Assembly (NCBI GenBank): GCA_964035545.1
Contig: OZ037767.1
Coordinates: 28,191,628-28,255,627, forward strand
DNA from: Bugula neritina
Lineage: Eukaryota > Bryozoa > Gymnolaemata > Cheilostomatida > Bugulidae
Length of the DNA stretch: 64,000 nucleotides
Direction of reading: 5' to 3'
Part shown: positions 1 to 14,000 of the stretch, piece by piece
Layout: the number at the start of each line of letters is the position of its first letter
Position numbering within the stretch: the stretch's first letter is position 1
Translations under genes and position numbers: made by a program
Notes under the pieces: model-generated
What the model saw: only the letters and a program-made list of their open reading frames with translations
The model's database searches: none
What the model was told of the DNA's origin: nothing

Positions 1-487
1 CATTATTAAAGAACAACTCTTCCTCAAGTACAGCAGTTTCAAACTAGCATCACGGCTTTAACTATGAGCAAGTACTGAAGAAAACACGTGTGGAGTGTGT
101 CTCAAACCTACACTAACTGCTTTTATCAAATGTATTTTGTAAGTTCAAAATGCATTTTCCATTTAAAAAACTGATATAAGTGATAAATCTAATCAGATAA
201 CATACACCTACACACACATATCCATAATTAAGTAAATATTATAAGTTTAGAGACAAAATTCCATGACTGGTTTGAATGCAACACTTTTTTTGTAATTTTC
301 TTCTCTCGCTTAAACAGTTAATTTATGGCCATAGTTTCATGATAAATGGATAGCATTCAGACAGATATAACACCTATTAACACTTCAGTAACCAATCAGA
401 AAGGAGAAAAACCAAACAATAAAACATTTTGCAAAGAAACTGAAGGCCTTGAGATTAGTTGAGCATCACCAACAGGGGTTAGAGAAC
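1..487. other. non-coding flank upstream of the lectin-like receptor gene
   Basis: AT-rich DNA with no convincing exon on either strand. It presumably holds the promoter and 5' UTR of the gene that starts at 488. No clear TATA box or other element could be singled out. Confidence 0.5.
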
Positions 488-3400
488 ATGGAGTGGATAT
501 ACATAAAAATTATCTTTATTTGTACCAGCTACACCATCGTACAGGAATGCACAGCGTGTAAGTTAAAATTAAATCAATATTGAAATGTATTTCCAAAGAA
601 AATCATATAATGTTTATGAGCAGACTGCAACTTATGACTAAATGAAATACATTCCAATGGTGACGTGATGTGAATTAGATTAAAGTTTAAAAATCAAAAT
701 TGATTAGTTTCAATAAAAAATATGTTCAGATGTTAGTCTTGCATGACCTTACATTTAATTATTCTATTCATAAAGATTAGATTAATTTCTTTTGTTTTCA
801 GTCACGACAATGAACATGGATATCTACGTATGCCAGAATGGATATATCCCACCAAGCAAATGTTTTCATGAATTCTCTGTGATGCATGTTCGTTCGGTGA
901 GCCTTCAGTTCAAAGACAGCGCTGTCAACGTATCAGATAGAAGTACGAGGTGTCATCGGGAGGTCAAAGTGCAACGAAAAATCATCAGTAAGTCTCAAAT
1001 TATACTATATTTCAACTTAACACAAAGATAATTAACATCTTCAACTTAAAAGCCTAAACTGATACAGTAGACCTAAAATATCATCTAACCTGATACATGC
1101 TGCTTCACACAAATCCTAAAAGTCTTAATTCTACTTCGTCATTCCAACCAAGTCTCAAACACAAGATCAACTATGAGAATAACCTCAGAATGCAGTAGAT
1201 AGTTTCATAGAATGATATTTCTAGACATCCTGGACCAAGCCCTGACCCCACAGTACAGATACATATACAGGTGGGCCAGACACAAGTGCCAAGGTAGGAG
1301 GGAGTGTCTACCTGGTAGACTACCCAGGTGGGATCAGATCCAAGGAGACGGCACGGCTGAGGGGAAATACTTTAGCGGGATTCGTATAGATGCAGCGTGT
1401 GACAGTGAGTTGACAATATGAATCTCTAATATCAAAGTTGCCTTTTTAACATATAGCTAAAAGAAGAACTTTATCCCAATAGTCTATGGTCAAAAAGTTG
1501 AATAATTTTACCATCAAGGTGAAAGAGGTTTCACATATTTAGGCTGAACTGCCATTAGTGTAATTCAGTATTACCACAGAATGAAAAAGTAGCCCCAGCA
1601 CCACAAGTCAATCTTGTATGTGGTGATGATGGTAGCATTACAAACAAAGAAAACAGATATAACACACTTGGACGATGATCCAACACTATTTATATGTTAA
1701 TCCTCAAACCTTTATAAACTTATATCTCATGCAGCTGCACCTTGTAGTATGAACATTAATAATACTATCATCATATGGTACTCTGTAGCAATACCAGTTC
1801 CCACAGAGGAAGCTCCCGTATCCACGACAACGACATCCACAACTACAACAGCCAAAGCTGCCGCCATATCTTTCTACATTCTCACACCGCAGCTGACGCA
1901 CATAGAAAGTAAGTCTTAGAGTCTACACTCTGATACGTAACCAACACAACCATGAAATTACAAACGTAACATTCAACTAGACTGTAGAGGTTATTAAAAT
2001 TTCCATCTATATTTTGACTTACTTTTAGGAATTATGTTGGGGGTAAGCTTAGGTCTCTCGATAAGCATACTGTTGGTAACCCTGCTACTTCTGTATCACT
2101 GGGACACCATGCGAAGGAAGAGAAGACTGCTGGAAATACTGGATGACATCGGAAGGCCCCATGAAGAACACGACTGGTACGTTGACGAGTTGGTAGAGGA
2201 GCAGAAATACTGTCAGATGAATTCGATAAAACCAGACGAAATAATGACCTTGGACAGAATTTCACTGCTTTGCACAAAACAGGTTATATCTGAAGACAAC
2301 TTGAGCGTATACTCGCACAACTTCTGCGCTACAATATCACGGAACAGCGTCAGAAGTAACGGCAGCAGAGGCAGTGGCTGGAGAAGCAGCGGTAGGGGAA
2401 GCAATAGAGGATACACAAATGATGCCTTCTCATCTCTATTAGATACAATAGATGCCACTCGGTCAGGAGGCTTACAGATACCATCAATAATAATAAGCGC
2501 TCCTATGGATTATACATCAGGTACTTATCCATCAAGTTTAACTCTAGACCTCAGAGAGTACATCCAGGTCAATCTCCTATTAAAGTTGAAAAAATCAAAA
2601 CCACAAACTCAAATAAATTAGTGATTAGGTGCCTTTAGTTTGAGATTATGCAACTTTCCCCTTGGAGATGGTAAGTCTTTAAAGAAGCCATTTTGTAGTT
2701 GTTAGCGAGCACATTTGGGTACCGTGTGATTCTATAACACAATTGTCATCATTTGGGAAATGGGTCTCAGAAGGACTGGTTTCATTGCAGTTTAATGTAT
2801 ATTTTCTGCCATTAACAAACAGCACTCAAGCATATTATTGATAAACAAAAATACATGGGGAGGTAAACTCTATCTATATGACTACAAATTGAATCCAAAT
2901 TCAGCAACTAAATTATGACAACATGAAATTGATTTTAGCCATAAATAAATTACTTATTGCAATTGTAGAGGAGAATATGGATTTGGAGAGAAGGATGGCC
3001 GAGACACTAGGATACCACACATTAAATGAGAAATCAGTGACACATGACACTTTGACTAGTGATACAGGTGCTTTGACAGACAATATGGACGGTTTGACTA
3101 GTTTTATAGATGCTTTACAAAGTAATACAGAAGCTCCAATTAATAATACAGAAATAGAAACTGAAACTAGTATTGAAGAAGATGATAGTTCGAGAAACAC
3201 ATCAGAGACAGGAAGTTTGTATCAGCCAACTGAATGCATGGAAGAGCTTATAGAACCTAAACTTTACAAAAGTACAGACACTGCTATATTCAGCACCAAC
3301 AACAATACAATAACAAGTATCACAGAAATCACACTAGCTCCAAGGATATGGGTAAGTTTCGTTGTACATACCTATTCATGATAAATTAAAGGTCAGGGAT

Positions 3401-4101
3401 AGCAATAAATTTTGCTGCAAAGTCAGGTGTATTTTGGGAATGTGTGTGAAGTTTTTAAGAGATGAAATAATAGGAGTTTAAATTTCACTAGAAAAAAATA
3501 ACACACAAATCTTCTTATGACATATCTTGTATATATTTTACACATATCTAGCATGTTTGAGGTCTGTTGTCACCTTAGGATATTATTAATCCCATTCACA
3601 AGCTACTAAATCCACTTGACATAAACACATGCACACCAAAATACAACTGTCATGTTACAGTCAGACAAAGGTGATACCTTATTGATACTTTTTCAAACAC
3701 ATTCGTCTTCTTGCATATGTTTACACAAAACAAATCATAATGTCAGTTAGATTCAGTAGGCTTCCAGTTTTCTAATGATAACAAAAATGCTGGCAGAACG
3801 TTTTTTAGTGTTCCTTTAAAGCCAGAAGTCCAAGAGAAATTTTGCAAATTATAGCATATATCAACATAATATTTCAAAATTGCCTTATACTACCTACATT
3901 TTGGTATACGACATACAAATAGATTCTACTTTTTACCTTTTATTCTAGAGAGTGGAAGCTCGGTTCAACACGGCGACCAAGAAGAAAGTGCCTATTAGTA
4001 ATATACAAACTAAAGTTCATGTTATTGAACCAACTTACTACAGATGTGACTTGATACAAGACACGCAGCAAAACATGACTCTGGAGTTGGACAAATTTTA
4101 G
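488..4101 (+). CDS. single-pass membrane protein with SUEL-lectin-like ectodomain (7 exons)
   Basis: Exons 488-557, 802-987, 1225-1404, 1789-1908, 2029-2520, 2969-3351 and 3949-4101 join in frame to 527 codons plus stop. The first five introns are all phase 1 and the last is phase 0. Exon 1 is a signal peptide (MEWIYIKIIFICTSY). Exons 2-3 form a Cys-rich domain of about 120 residues. The pattern C-Q-G-R-R-E-C followed by GKYFSGIRIDAAC resembles the end of SUEL/rhamnose-binding lectin domains. Exon 4 is a Thr/Ser-rich stalk. Exon 5 opens with a membrane helix (LGLSISILLVTLLLLYHW) and a basic stop-transfer, then a cytoplasmic tail of about 310 residues with Ser/Gly-rich and acidic Thr-rich stretches. 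No kinase or other tail domain is recognised. Reading on past the 2520 donor would end at a stop at 2621, a possible shorter form. The model is well supported by phase; the lectin call is tentative. Confidence 0.72.
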
Positions 4102-5448
4102 TCTGAATCATTTTACTTGAAATATTACAAAAACTATTATTATTATTATTATGCCATAAATTTAGTTTCAAACTATTTGTATATTAGCCAAAAGATATTT
4201 TGTTCTGAGTTAAAACTCTGATTAGAAAATTGAGAACTGGAAACATTTTATTGAAAAACATATTTTTATTGACTAGTTTTCTTTAGTTTTCAACTCCAAA
4301 CGACAATCTCTGATGATTTCTGGAGTCAAAAGCTTAGAAAATTTGTTCAACAAAAATTTTTTTCTCAATACTTTTAGTTGCATATCTCCATAATATTTGT
4401 ATATCAGTAATAATTACTGCGATTTATCTATAATATAAAACTGAAAGAACTTAATAAACAATTCTAAAACATTTTATAATTATACTGCATATAAGTCTCA
4501 TTTTCCTCATTGGTAGTCCATAATTTACTTTATAGTATATAGAAAATAGGTGCATGACACATTACTGGTAATAATTACTGTATTCATAAATACTGTAAAG
4601 ATTTTGAAACCATATTTTAATAAAATTATTGAACCAACTTTAGTCGGAGTAGAAAGATAAAAGATGTGAAATTAGTCAGTTTTTGTCATCAAGTGATCAG
4701 CGCAATGAAGTGGACGAAGATCAAATAGTTGAAGAAATTTCACACTAAAAGTAGAAATCAGTTGCTTGCAAAATGCGTGGGGTGAAACTTATTTACCTTC
4801 ATTAGTTATAGATCATTAATATTGAGGTTGGCAATGCTACAGTATTTCCCACATGTCAATGCTTCAGTAATATGTACATTTTGGTTGATAGAATTCTGAT
4901 AGACCTTAATTTATTTTTTCCTTAAAGGCCATTGCAAAAACTGTTAGTCCAATACTGACGTAGTTAAATAGATATAAACATAATGCATAAATATGAAAAT
5001 TATGTGATCATTGAAAACATAACGCTAATAAACCATAATTATTGGATGAAAACAATGTATAATTATTGTCTGCATTTAAAACTTAGCGTAAATTGAGTCT
5101 AGAACTAAGGATTCAGGCATTATTTGAGTGGCGATAAAATTACCGCATTCTCCTATCTCCATAGATACGAATAAACAGTGGAGGTCAATGTATTACTATT
5201 TTCCTTGACATTCAACACACTATTGCTGCCAAGAAAGTTAGTCAATGATAATGAAAGGAATGACACTTTTTCCTAAACATATTCCGTAATTATTATTAAA
5301 TCATAAGGGAATAGACTAGTACATGTAATCTATAAGTAAAGCCATTTGGCTGCTTCACACCACACACAACGCAATACTCATAGACTAGTGTATTAAGATG
5401 GCCAACTGGAACATCTATCATGAAGTCAATCCTTAGTAATGATTGAAC
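4102..5448. other. 3' UTR and intergenic DNA
   Basis: AT-rich and without usable reading frames. The first few hundred bases are probably the 3' UTR of the upstream gene. No ASCC3-like exon was found on the minus strand here. Confidence 0.5.
4453..4458 (+). terminator. poly(A) signal AATAAA for the lectin-like receptor gene
   Basis: AATAAA about 350 bp after the stop at 4101. A second copy follows near 4619. Either could end the transcript. Confidence 0.4.
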
Positions 5449-7185
5449 ATGGAAACAACCAACACCACCAACAGCCATGAGATCTTGGAAGTTGAAGGGA
5501 ATTCATCAACACACAACACCACCATCGGGTAAACATGAATCCCTGTTCTATTTCAATATCATTAGAATATCATTTTAAAATCATCTCTTACATCAATCAT
5601 ATGTCAATGGATTACTAGCAGTCTTAACCACTCTTGTTAAGCTGAAAACCTGGTGTTACAGATACTGTGTAATATGATTATTACCATTTGTATAATAAAA
5701 GGTACTATTTGATTAGATGTAATACACCTGTGTTTCAGATACTGGTCTGACAGCACCATGGCCCAATTTCCAACCAACCTAACTAAGTTTGGTGTGGGAC
5801 CTTCTGTCACTGCCACGATAGCAGCGCTGAGTGCAGCTCTAGTTTTATTTCTAGTGGCTATGTTATTGAATGTCAAGTTAAAAAAGAAGTAAGTTACACT
5901 CTAACTGCTCATAGATAACAGCCAAGTCTAGTTCAATATAAAATCATACTACACTAACTTTTTCAGTACAACAAATTCTTGGTCAAAGTGTTAAATCTAT
6001 TAACTAGGACGAAATTGATTTTACAAAATTTTACATAAACTCTCAATAGTAATTTATAGAGCATTATTTACAGGTAAATGCAACTTTTCACCTTAGAAAT
6101 TTGCATATTAGATATTATAGTGCTTCATGATAATCCTGTAGGTAGGACATAATCCTATAGTTTCATCATCCGTGTTAAGTACATTAGGTACTTAAACTGA
6201 AGTGTAAAAAGTTGAAGTGGAACATGTTGAAATGTAACCTGTTGGAAGTGTAACATGTTGAAATGTAATATGTTGAAATGTAACCTGTTGAAGTGGAACA
6301 TGTTGAAATTTAATATGTTGAAATGTAACATGTTGAAATGTAACAGGTTAAAACACTAGCATTAAAGGTCTGCTGCATAGCATATTTTCCACTATTAGAA
6401 GGATTGAGTATAAAGGAATCTCACCTAATAGCATTTTGATGTGAGAAAATGGTAAAAACTATTATTCCGCCTTACACAATGTATGCATGGAACACATTGG
6501 CTCATGGCAAAAAATTTATCTTTTATCTTTAGTAAAGTAAGCAAATATCAAGCTTTCTGGTAATATTAGAATTAAAAGACTCATGAAAAAGACCGAGAAA
6601 CGTTTACACAAAGACAGTTATCAATACTTTTTTGCCAATTGCATCAATTGACAAAACTCTACAATCTACACCAAAACACTTTGATAATTTTCCAGCCATT
6701 GTACCATGACATATTCATTGTCTAGGGCACAAGTACAAGCTGATGTAACTAATCTCACGGAGTTGGAGAAACTGGCGAATGAGAAGCTGACATACGAATT
6801 CCTTCCTAAAGTCCTACTGGGTGATGCCAAGAGGCGGGGCAAAATAATAAACAGGTACCACAAGCAACCAAGAGACAGTGTGTGGACAACAAAAGGGTCA
6901 GCTGGCACCAGTAGAAACGGCTCCTTAGTTGATGATGAATGTCCAGAGAGTGTATTTGAGAGAGAAATTGTGTATCATGAAGAGGAAGCAAAGAAGGCGT
7001 TTTACCGGCTGGTAGGACGATCGCCGATAGTATACAGCTGGACTGGACACGGGAAGCAAATGGATTCACTGGATCTAGCAGAGTTTGAGGAGTTCCAGAA
7101 TATGTTTGACAAACCATCTCTACAGAAAGCTCCTTCGGCGTCAACGAATTACAAACTCGACGAAACTAAGGAGATTGGAGAATGA
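5449..7185 (+). CDS. small single-pass membrane protein, unknown function (3 exons)
   Basis: Exons 5449-5528, 5739-5888 and 6696-7185 join in frame (both introns phase 2) to 239 residues. The N-terminus has no signal peptide but carries several N-glycosylation sequons (NTT, NSS, NTT, NLT). One hydrophobic helix follows at about residues 52-68 (LSAALVLFLVAMLL), then the basic stretch KLKKK, which suggests an N-out, C-in (type III) topology. The cytoplasmic part, about 165 residues, is charged and has a possible amphipathic helix near its start (TELEKLANEKLTYEFL). I do not recognise a family. It has the same orientation as the gene ending at 4101 and could be functionally linked to it, but nothing in the sequence proves that. 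An unsequenced upstream exon cannot be excluded. Confidence 0.6.
6225..6352 (+). repeat. minisatellite in intron 2 of the small membrane protein gene
   Basis: About eight imperfect copies of a 14-16 bp unit of the type TGTTGAAATGTAAC, with variants carrying GTGGAACA. Confidence 0.7.
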
Positions 7186-8009
7186 AATTCCTACAGACAA
7201 TGCCATACAAGCATCTCATGATATTCTATCTCAAAGAGCTCTGATTCAGTAATCAATATTAATATCCGATGGCAGGCAGGCAGGCGTGTTATTATTGACA
7301 CAACCCTATAAGCTTACTAGCATTTTAATTACGTAATAATTAAAGCATAACCTTCTTGACACTAAATTTCACCTTAAATTAATTAAGCTCCATTTATTAG
7401 TCTGTCACAGCCTAACAGTTTATCAACGTAAAAGTGTAATTATTTCAGTAAGAAGTCTTCTCCATGAACATTTTTATCTCGATGTCCACACTGATGTATG
7501 CTTTTGTCATGCACTGTGCGCTTATAGCACACAGAAGTGTTTATAGCAAACTGAATCGGTTATCAACCATTATATTTGTTTATTAAGTGTAAACTATTGT
7601 TTTGTCCTTTTTGTAGCTTCATGGTGTTAAATAAAATTAAAACCATTCTTTCAAAAGTCAATTTATGTCAAAGTAATCTATACTTCTACAAGTAGGTGAC
7701 ACATACATAAATACCTAGGCAGAGTTACTATAAATAGATCTTACCTCACTGTAGCTGAGTGTCGGTGAGGACAGCAAGAGGGGGGGGGGTTAAGTTGCTA
7801 ACCTAAAGCTACGCTATATTATAATCAAATCAAATCACCATACATAAAATACAAAGCAGCTTCACAAAATCAAAAGTTTGATCAGCATCTCAGGTGTTAT
7901 AATATAGCCTGAAATTAACCAGTAAGCCGGTCTTGCAGATACCTGTGCAAACCTATACACATATTGGTACTAGTAGAAACAGCAATGGAGGTAGAAGCAC
8001 ACAACTTAC
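7186..8009. other. 3' flank of the small membrane gene and start of the last visible ASCC3 intron
   Basis: The stretch begins at the donor of the last visible ASCC3 exon (minus strand, GTAAGT at 8009-8004). No downstream ASCC3 exon is visible on the minus strand. A run of nine or more G lies near 7780. Confidence 0.6.
7630..7635 (+). terminator. poly(A) signal AATAAA for the small membrane protein gene
   Basis: AATAAA 445 bp beyond the stop at 7185 in otherwise AT-rich 3' flank. Confidence 0.4.
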
Positions 8010-11000
8010 GTAGGATTCTGTACCAGTCTTCTGAAAAAGTAGGTCCACGTGACGTAATCCATAGCTTCCTGTTTGTTAGTAACGGTGCCGGCGACTATCT
8101 CAGCGTTCATGTGGTCAGCAAGAACCTCTAGCAAGCTGACGAGAATACAAGACATGAATTAACAGATCAACACTATTAGTGAATATTCTGTATTTACCTG
8201 CTGCAGGTTTGAAATTTGTTATCACAATGTCAAATTTGGGAGCAAATTTTAAAAAATATTTTTTATAGCAAGTTGAGGATTCCATTGTTAAACGGAAAAG
8301 TTAAGGAAATAGCAAGTAAGTAGGCTTATGTTGGTTTATTCAGAGTGTGTGAGTTTAGTGTCCGACTGGTAAGTTTAGTAAACTGTGGCGGCCTAAACGT
8401 CTAAAAGGACTAATAATGGCAGTTCAAAGTTGCTTTCTCAGCTCAAGTTAGATTTCCAAATATACATGTATCTTTGGAAACCGTGAAACAGTAACGAACT
8501 AGAAGCCGTTATATGTATTCTAGAGTATAAAGCTACAATATAGAAATATGCATAGTATAGATGCGAATAATGTTAAATATCTAGAGTTCATGGAGATCAT
8601 GTGAGAAGGCTCTAGAAACTTCAGTGGTGCCATTAATTATCCTGTAAAAGTTGAGCTGCACTACTCCATACAAAAACAAGAATGAACTCAGAGAAAATAT
8701 TATTAATGAATGCAAATTCTTAATTAATGTGATATTTAGGGTCATATTTGGAAGTGAGAAATGCATCCTACTGTAGACAAAGGAAATACGAGACGTAGTA
8801 ATTAGATCAGAGAGCACCACAAGGATTGCCAAGTTTACCTCGACTCCACCGGAAATGGTTCATACAGAAACTTCTTGTAGAAATGCTTCTTGGTATCCTG
8901 TACGAGAATAACGGCCACTCCATTGTCATCAAACTGGGGCCTTCCCGCACGTCCCATCATCTGGAGCACATCTGGCAACACCAGAAAACAACTTGAGAGA
9001 AAAACAGCAGAGTAGCTAACTATTAGAAGAGATAAACTAAAGGACAATAACTAATTTTCCAAGTTAAAATCTTCTTTTTCTCTGAATGCATTGAAATGAA
9101 TATTTGTGGTAATAAAGGTATGTTTTAGAAACCTAGACACCACCAACCATGTCTGATGTATTATGATTTTAAAACTCTAGAGAAAAATATTATTCATATT
9201 TACTATGATACTGCTAGTTAAAAGCTCATGCTTTGGAGCTCTTGCAGTAACTTGGTAATTAAGTATACTAGTATCTACTTTCCAGTTACATACGCTCTCT
9301 CCTACCTCCCCCTCATCCCCTTGTGTTTCGTACACACTGTGTCAACTCCGAAATATATGACGCATGTAATTAGATCCATTAGTAAACATTATTATGCTCA
9401 CAATAACTTGCTACACTAACCAGTAAGCCAAAAAAATTGCTAAATACTTAAAATTGAAGTTTATAGAATATAAAATATATGTTTATTGCATTGAAACCAG
9501 ATATATGCTATGAATATGAAGGTAATTTCAGTTCCATGCATTGTATAAATATCTATAAATATGTAAGGTCATTGAGATGATCACCATGATTTACTAAATA
9601 GATAACCACAACAGTTACATGACAGCTCATTTAGATCACCAGTAGGCTGTATCCTTAAACTACACGTTTACTTTATTATCAAAACAAGTGGAAATTAGCA
9701 TAAATGTCATTCACCAAACCACCAACTGTCTATAAATACACATGACTATTATTATATACCATAGTAGTTCTGATGGACTATTAATAACCTTCCACAATTT
9801 AGGTTGAGAACTATATTGCCAAAAATCTGATTAAATTATACTTTTTCATCACAACTTTGTTTCCAAAACAATGTTAATATATTATATAAATAAATCAGTT
9901 TTGACTATGAAATATTAGTTTGGCTATAGGTTATAAACAGAATCAAGCAAACATGAAATTATTAACTTTAGGGTCAACTATGAATGACCACAAAACAGAC
10001 ACAAACATTACCAGTAATTGGAAAGTCCACATAACGCTTCAGTTTTCCATCAAAATATTCCGTGCCCTTGACTACGACCAAATGAGCTGGGAAGTTAACT
10101 CCCCATGCAAGTGTGGACGTTGCTACCAGAATCTGGAAAAGTATAAAATGAATATTTCAATAAAAAATATTTCATCAATCAATTCATCACATTGTGGTAT
10201 TCAATAAAATATCTAATTTGTCTTGGTTAAAGCCATCCATATTCCAACGCACATTTATATATAGTAAAAACCACAGTACAAACTTGCATATTTAAAAAGT
10301 TTCAACTCATACACCAATGTCTAAAAATACCTTCCACTAGTGCTAGTTTCTTTAAAGTTTAAAAACTCTTTAAACTGCATTAGACAATAACTAACAGACT
10401 ACCGTCAGCAATATCTACATAAATGTAGTCTTATTATAATTAGTAATGTCTATATAAATATATAGTCTTGTTTTTAATATTTCATCTACACAGATATATA
10501 GTCTTGCTATTAATATTTTATCTACATAGATATATAGTCTTGTTATAATTATTAATATCTACATAGATATATAGTTTTATTATTATTATTATCTACATAG
10601 ATATATACTTGTAATACATGATAATCCCCCAAGATGCCATATGAAATCCTACTCAAACAGCATTATAGTAATAAAGCCCTAGTAACTACAAGCTACCACA
10701 GCTTATAAGCTCAGACTGAGTGGGTGGAAGGAGTTACTGGGTCTACTGAGGCACCAGTACGGCGTTGCCAACGCCATTACAAGGCAAAGTTGCCATTACA
10801 GAACAAAGTTGCCATTACAGAACAAAGTTGCCATTACAGAACAAAGTTGCCATTACAGAACAAAGTTGCCATTACAGAACAAAGTTGCCATTACAGAACA
10901 AAGTTGCCATTACAAGGCAAAGTTAACTGCAATGCCCCAACCTGGATTTTCTGGTTCACAAACAGTTCCTCAACAACTTTACGGTCTCTTTCATGGAGAC

Positions 11001-14000
11001 CAGCGTGATGCAATCCGATGCCAAACGCCAGAATAAACTTCAGATTTGTATCTCTTATGCCTTGAATGATATTCTCCATCTGAAAGTAGAAGATGTACCA
11101 TAACAGGCGTACAATACAATGAAAGGGACTGTATGTATAAAGTGTTTGGTTTTTTAGCAGAACTTAATATGAAAATCACGTAATGCTGAAGTTATGGGAG
11201 GAGATAAAGGATCCAGCATCAATCTGTATAAAAAGAGGGAGGAAAAGGTGAGAATGGCATGGCATGGCTGTTTGCATTCTAAAAGGTTTAGAACGGCATG
11301 TTTTCTGATAATCAGATTGCCTAAACTAAATCAATCAGTTCTGGGCCAACTTACAAAGGATTTGAGAATCTGGTATATGCAGGTTATCGACCATCATTAC
11401 TCACGATTTACAGCAAATGGTAACAAACTTCAGAATTACTCCTTGTCATTACATGAAGTCGATTTTCACTCAAAGTTACCTCCACATCCAACATGTTGAG
11501 CCACTGCTTAGGGTTATCATCGGCAGCCAGCAAGGAGATGAGGTCCAGCGCTGTCAGTCTGGTCTGCCTTCTGGAGGAGACGAATATCAGCACCGGCTTC
11601 TCAGGGGAATGCTGCTTGATAGCTGCAACCACAATGACTCACTAAACAGTACTCTACATGTGTTGACAGTACTTTACATGTGTTGAACATTACTCTACAT
11701 GTGTTGAACATCACTCTACACGTGTTGACAGTACTCTACATATGTTGGACAGTACTCTACACATATTCAACAATACTCTACATGTGTTGAACAACACTCT
11801 ACACGTGTTGACAGTATTCTACATGTGTTGAACAGTACTGTATCACTCTACATGTGTTGAAAAGTCTAGCACAATAGACTAAAGACATTTGTTTATTAAT
11901 TTGCTATAAAATGGTGCGAGTTTCTCTGCTCTGCAGTGCTCTGTAGGTGATAGCTTGGTATTGAGCTTGAAGCACATCAAGTTAACTCCTAATCTGAACA
12001 TAAATCAACCAGATGCTTTGTTGGTGTGCCTTGAAGCCTGTCAAAGTGCAGTGCCAGAAAGCCAGTGATCATTCACAATATGGCTGAAGCAAGAAAGTAT
12101 GCAGTCAATAAAAAAATTAATAATTTATGAGTGTTGGGTTTGGCAGAAGATGTTGGGGAGTTGACAGTGTGTTAATGATATTCAGTATAGCTCAGTAGTT
12201 GGAACACGTTCTCTTTGACAGCAGGTGTTCAGGGTTGGCCCTTGTCCTAGCAGGTAATGCGCATTGTGAATGTGTTCAAAGGCTTTAGAAGTGGAAGTTA
12301 TGTTGGGCTGCATGTGCTGCAGCTCTACTTGACTGAACAATGACTACATGTGCCGATGCTCACACCTAATGGCTAACAACTGAAATTATACAGCCAATTA
12401 TTCTACCAAATGAAAAGTGAAGCAACAACTCCCTGCTGAGTTTCTCTCAGGCGAAGTTGGCTGAAGCAAGTCAAGCTGACCAAAAGTTTGAACCAAATAT
12501 GATAACAATTTCATTCATATAACCTCGTTTTGCATCAAAACAGGCCGGTGGCAGAAAGTTCTGCCCCACAAGTAAAGTGTATAAAAAATATTCCCCAAAT
12601 TTAATCACGATGTTCTTATATTGACAGTGTTGTTTTAAGAATTTTCACCCAAAAACTTTTTCTGAGGCGCGGTTAGTGCAATTTATAAAAGGGGATAAAA
12701 GCTAAACCCCACAAAGGTTTCTAATGCTGAGACTCATTACCATATATATGACATGTGTAGACAATTCCAGCTGCTCCACACTGGTTCTTATTACATCATT
12801 AAAATGTGATGTTGAATTTCTTGTGACATCAACTCTTACCTCGGAACGCTGGCTTGTTCATAGTTGCCATTCGTGGGCAGTAATGTTTGCCAGGAAACCC
12901 AGAAATATGAACCTCTAATGGGACAGGTCTAACACTGGGACGAAAGTTGAACAGCCCCATCTACAGCATTATCACATAGCTAAGTATTTAAGTCTTTTAG
13001 TGTAAACAACATAAATAGAAAAGTTTTGATGAAATAAAAAATAAAGCAAATGTTTTAATTGTCAACGTTTAAGCAAAACAACAGAATATCGAACTAAACT
13101 ACATAATAATATGACGTATAAAGTAAAGGCAACATAGTATATTTATAGAGTATACTGTCAACACATCAAGGCCTAAAGTCTACTGACCTAAAAATGTCAC
13201 AATTATTTATACCCGAAATTTGTCAAAAAGGCTGCGAGATTTGGCACGAGAAATTCTGATATTTGCTCATGACACAAATACTTTGATCCGAAATTATTTA
13301 GGTCAGTTGATTTTATTAATACGAAAATAATTACAACAAATCTTCTCTTCAGCACTGCATAGAAAATCAGTCAATAAAAGCATTATAAGACTTTTAGATT
13401 TGAATGAGTCATACTAAGGTACAGGTGTAGAAGCTGCCTACCTCTTTGATCCCCAGCCAGTCAGCGAGATCTCTAGCATTAGCCAATGCAGTGGAGAGTC
13501 CCACAACTCTAACCTTGTGTCCAGTGTTGGCTGATATAAAGTTGGTACGAGACACTACCACTTCTAACACAGGCCCTCTATCAGCCCCTGTGTAGAACCA
13601 GAGCTATGTTTACAATTAGGGTTGAAACTGTACACATAATTATGTAATGTTATAACACAAAATATGAAGCATTATTCTTCATTTTTATCTACTCCTTAGT
13701 GTCATAAGAATGCTGACGATATTTTTTCTATGACTAGGTTTAAGATTCAAAAATGCCTCAAAAATATTTCCCTAACTAGTTATATAATATTCCAATCACA
13801 AATCCTGGATTCAAAAAGCGCACAGTTCCATGCTACTCATACATGGAATACGTAGATCTTAGGCTAACCTCTAAGAATTATTCTAAATAGACTGAGGACT
13901 ATAGTTATTTTCAATATTGAGTAAATGAATATTACAACCTTAAACACAATCAATATACTAATCATCATAAACTGCAGCAGCATTGTTTGTCATTGAATAT

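Noticed and set aside
1704-2458. Minus-strand frames of 65-81 codons under the receptor gene
   Set aside because: They mirror Thr/Ser- and Gly-rich coding exons of the plus-strand gene and show no splice continuity with ASCC3.
8581-9419. Short frames flanking ASCC3 exon 32
   Set aside because: Only 8971-8839 matches the family. The rest is intron read-through past the splice signals.
10724-11036. Two plus-strand frames with [14 protein letters not shown] repeats
   Set aside because: Translation of the 19-bp minisatellite running into the antisense of ASCC3 exon 30.
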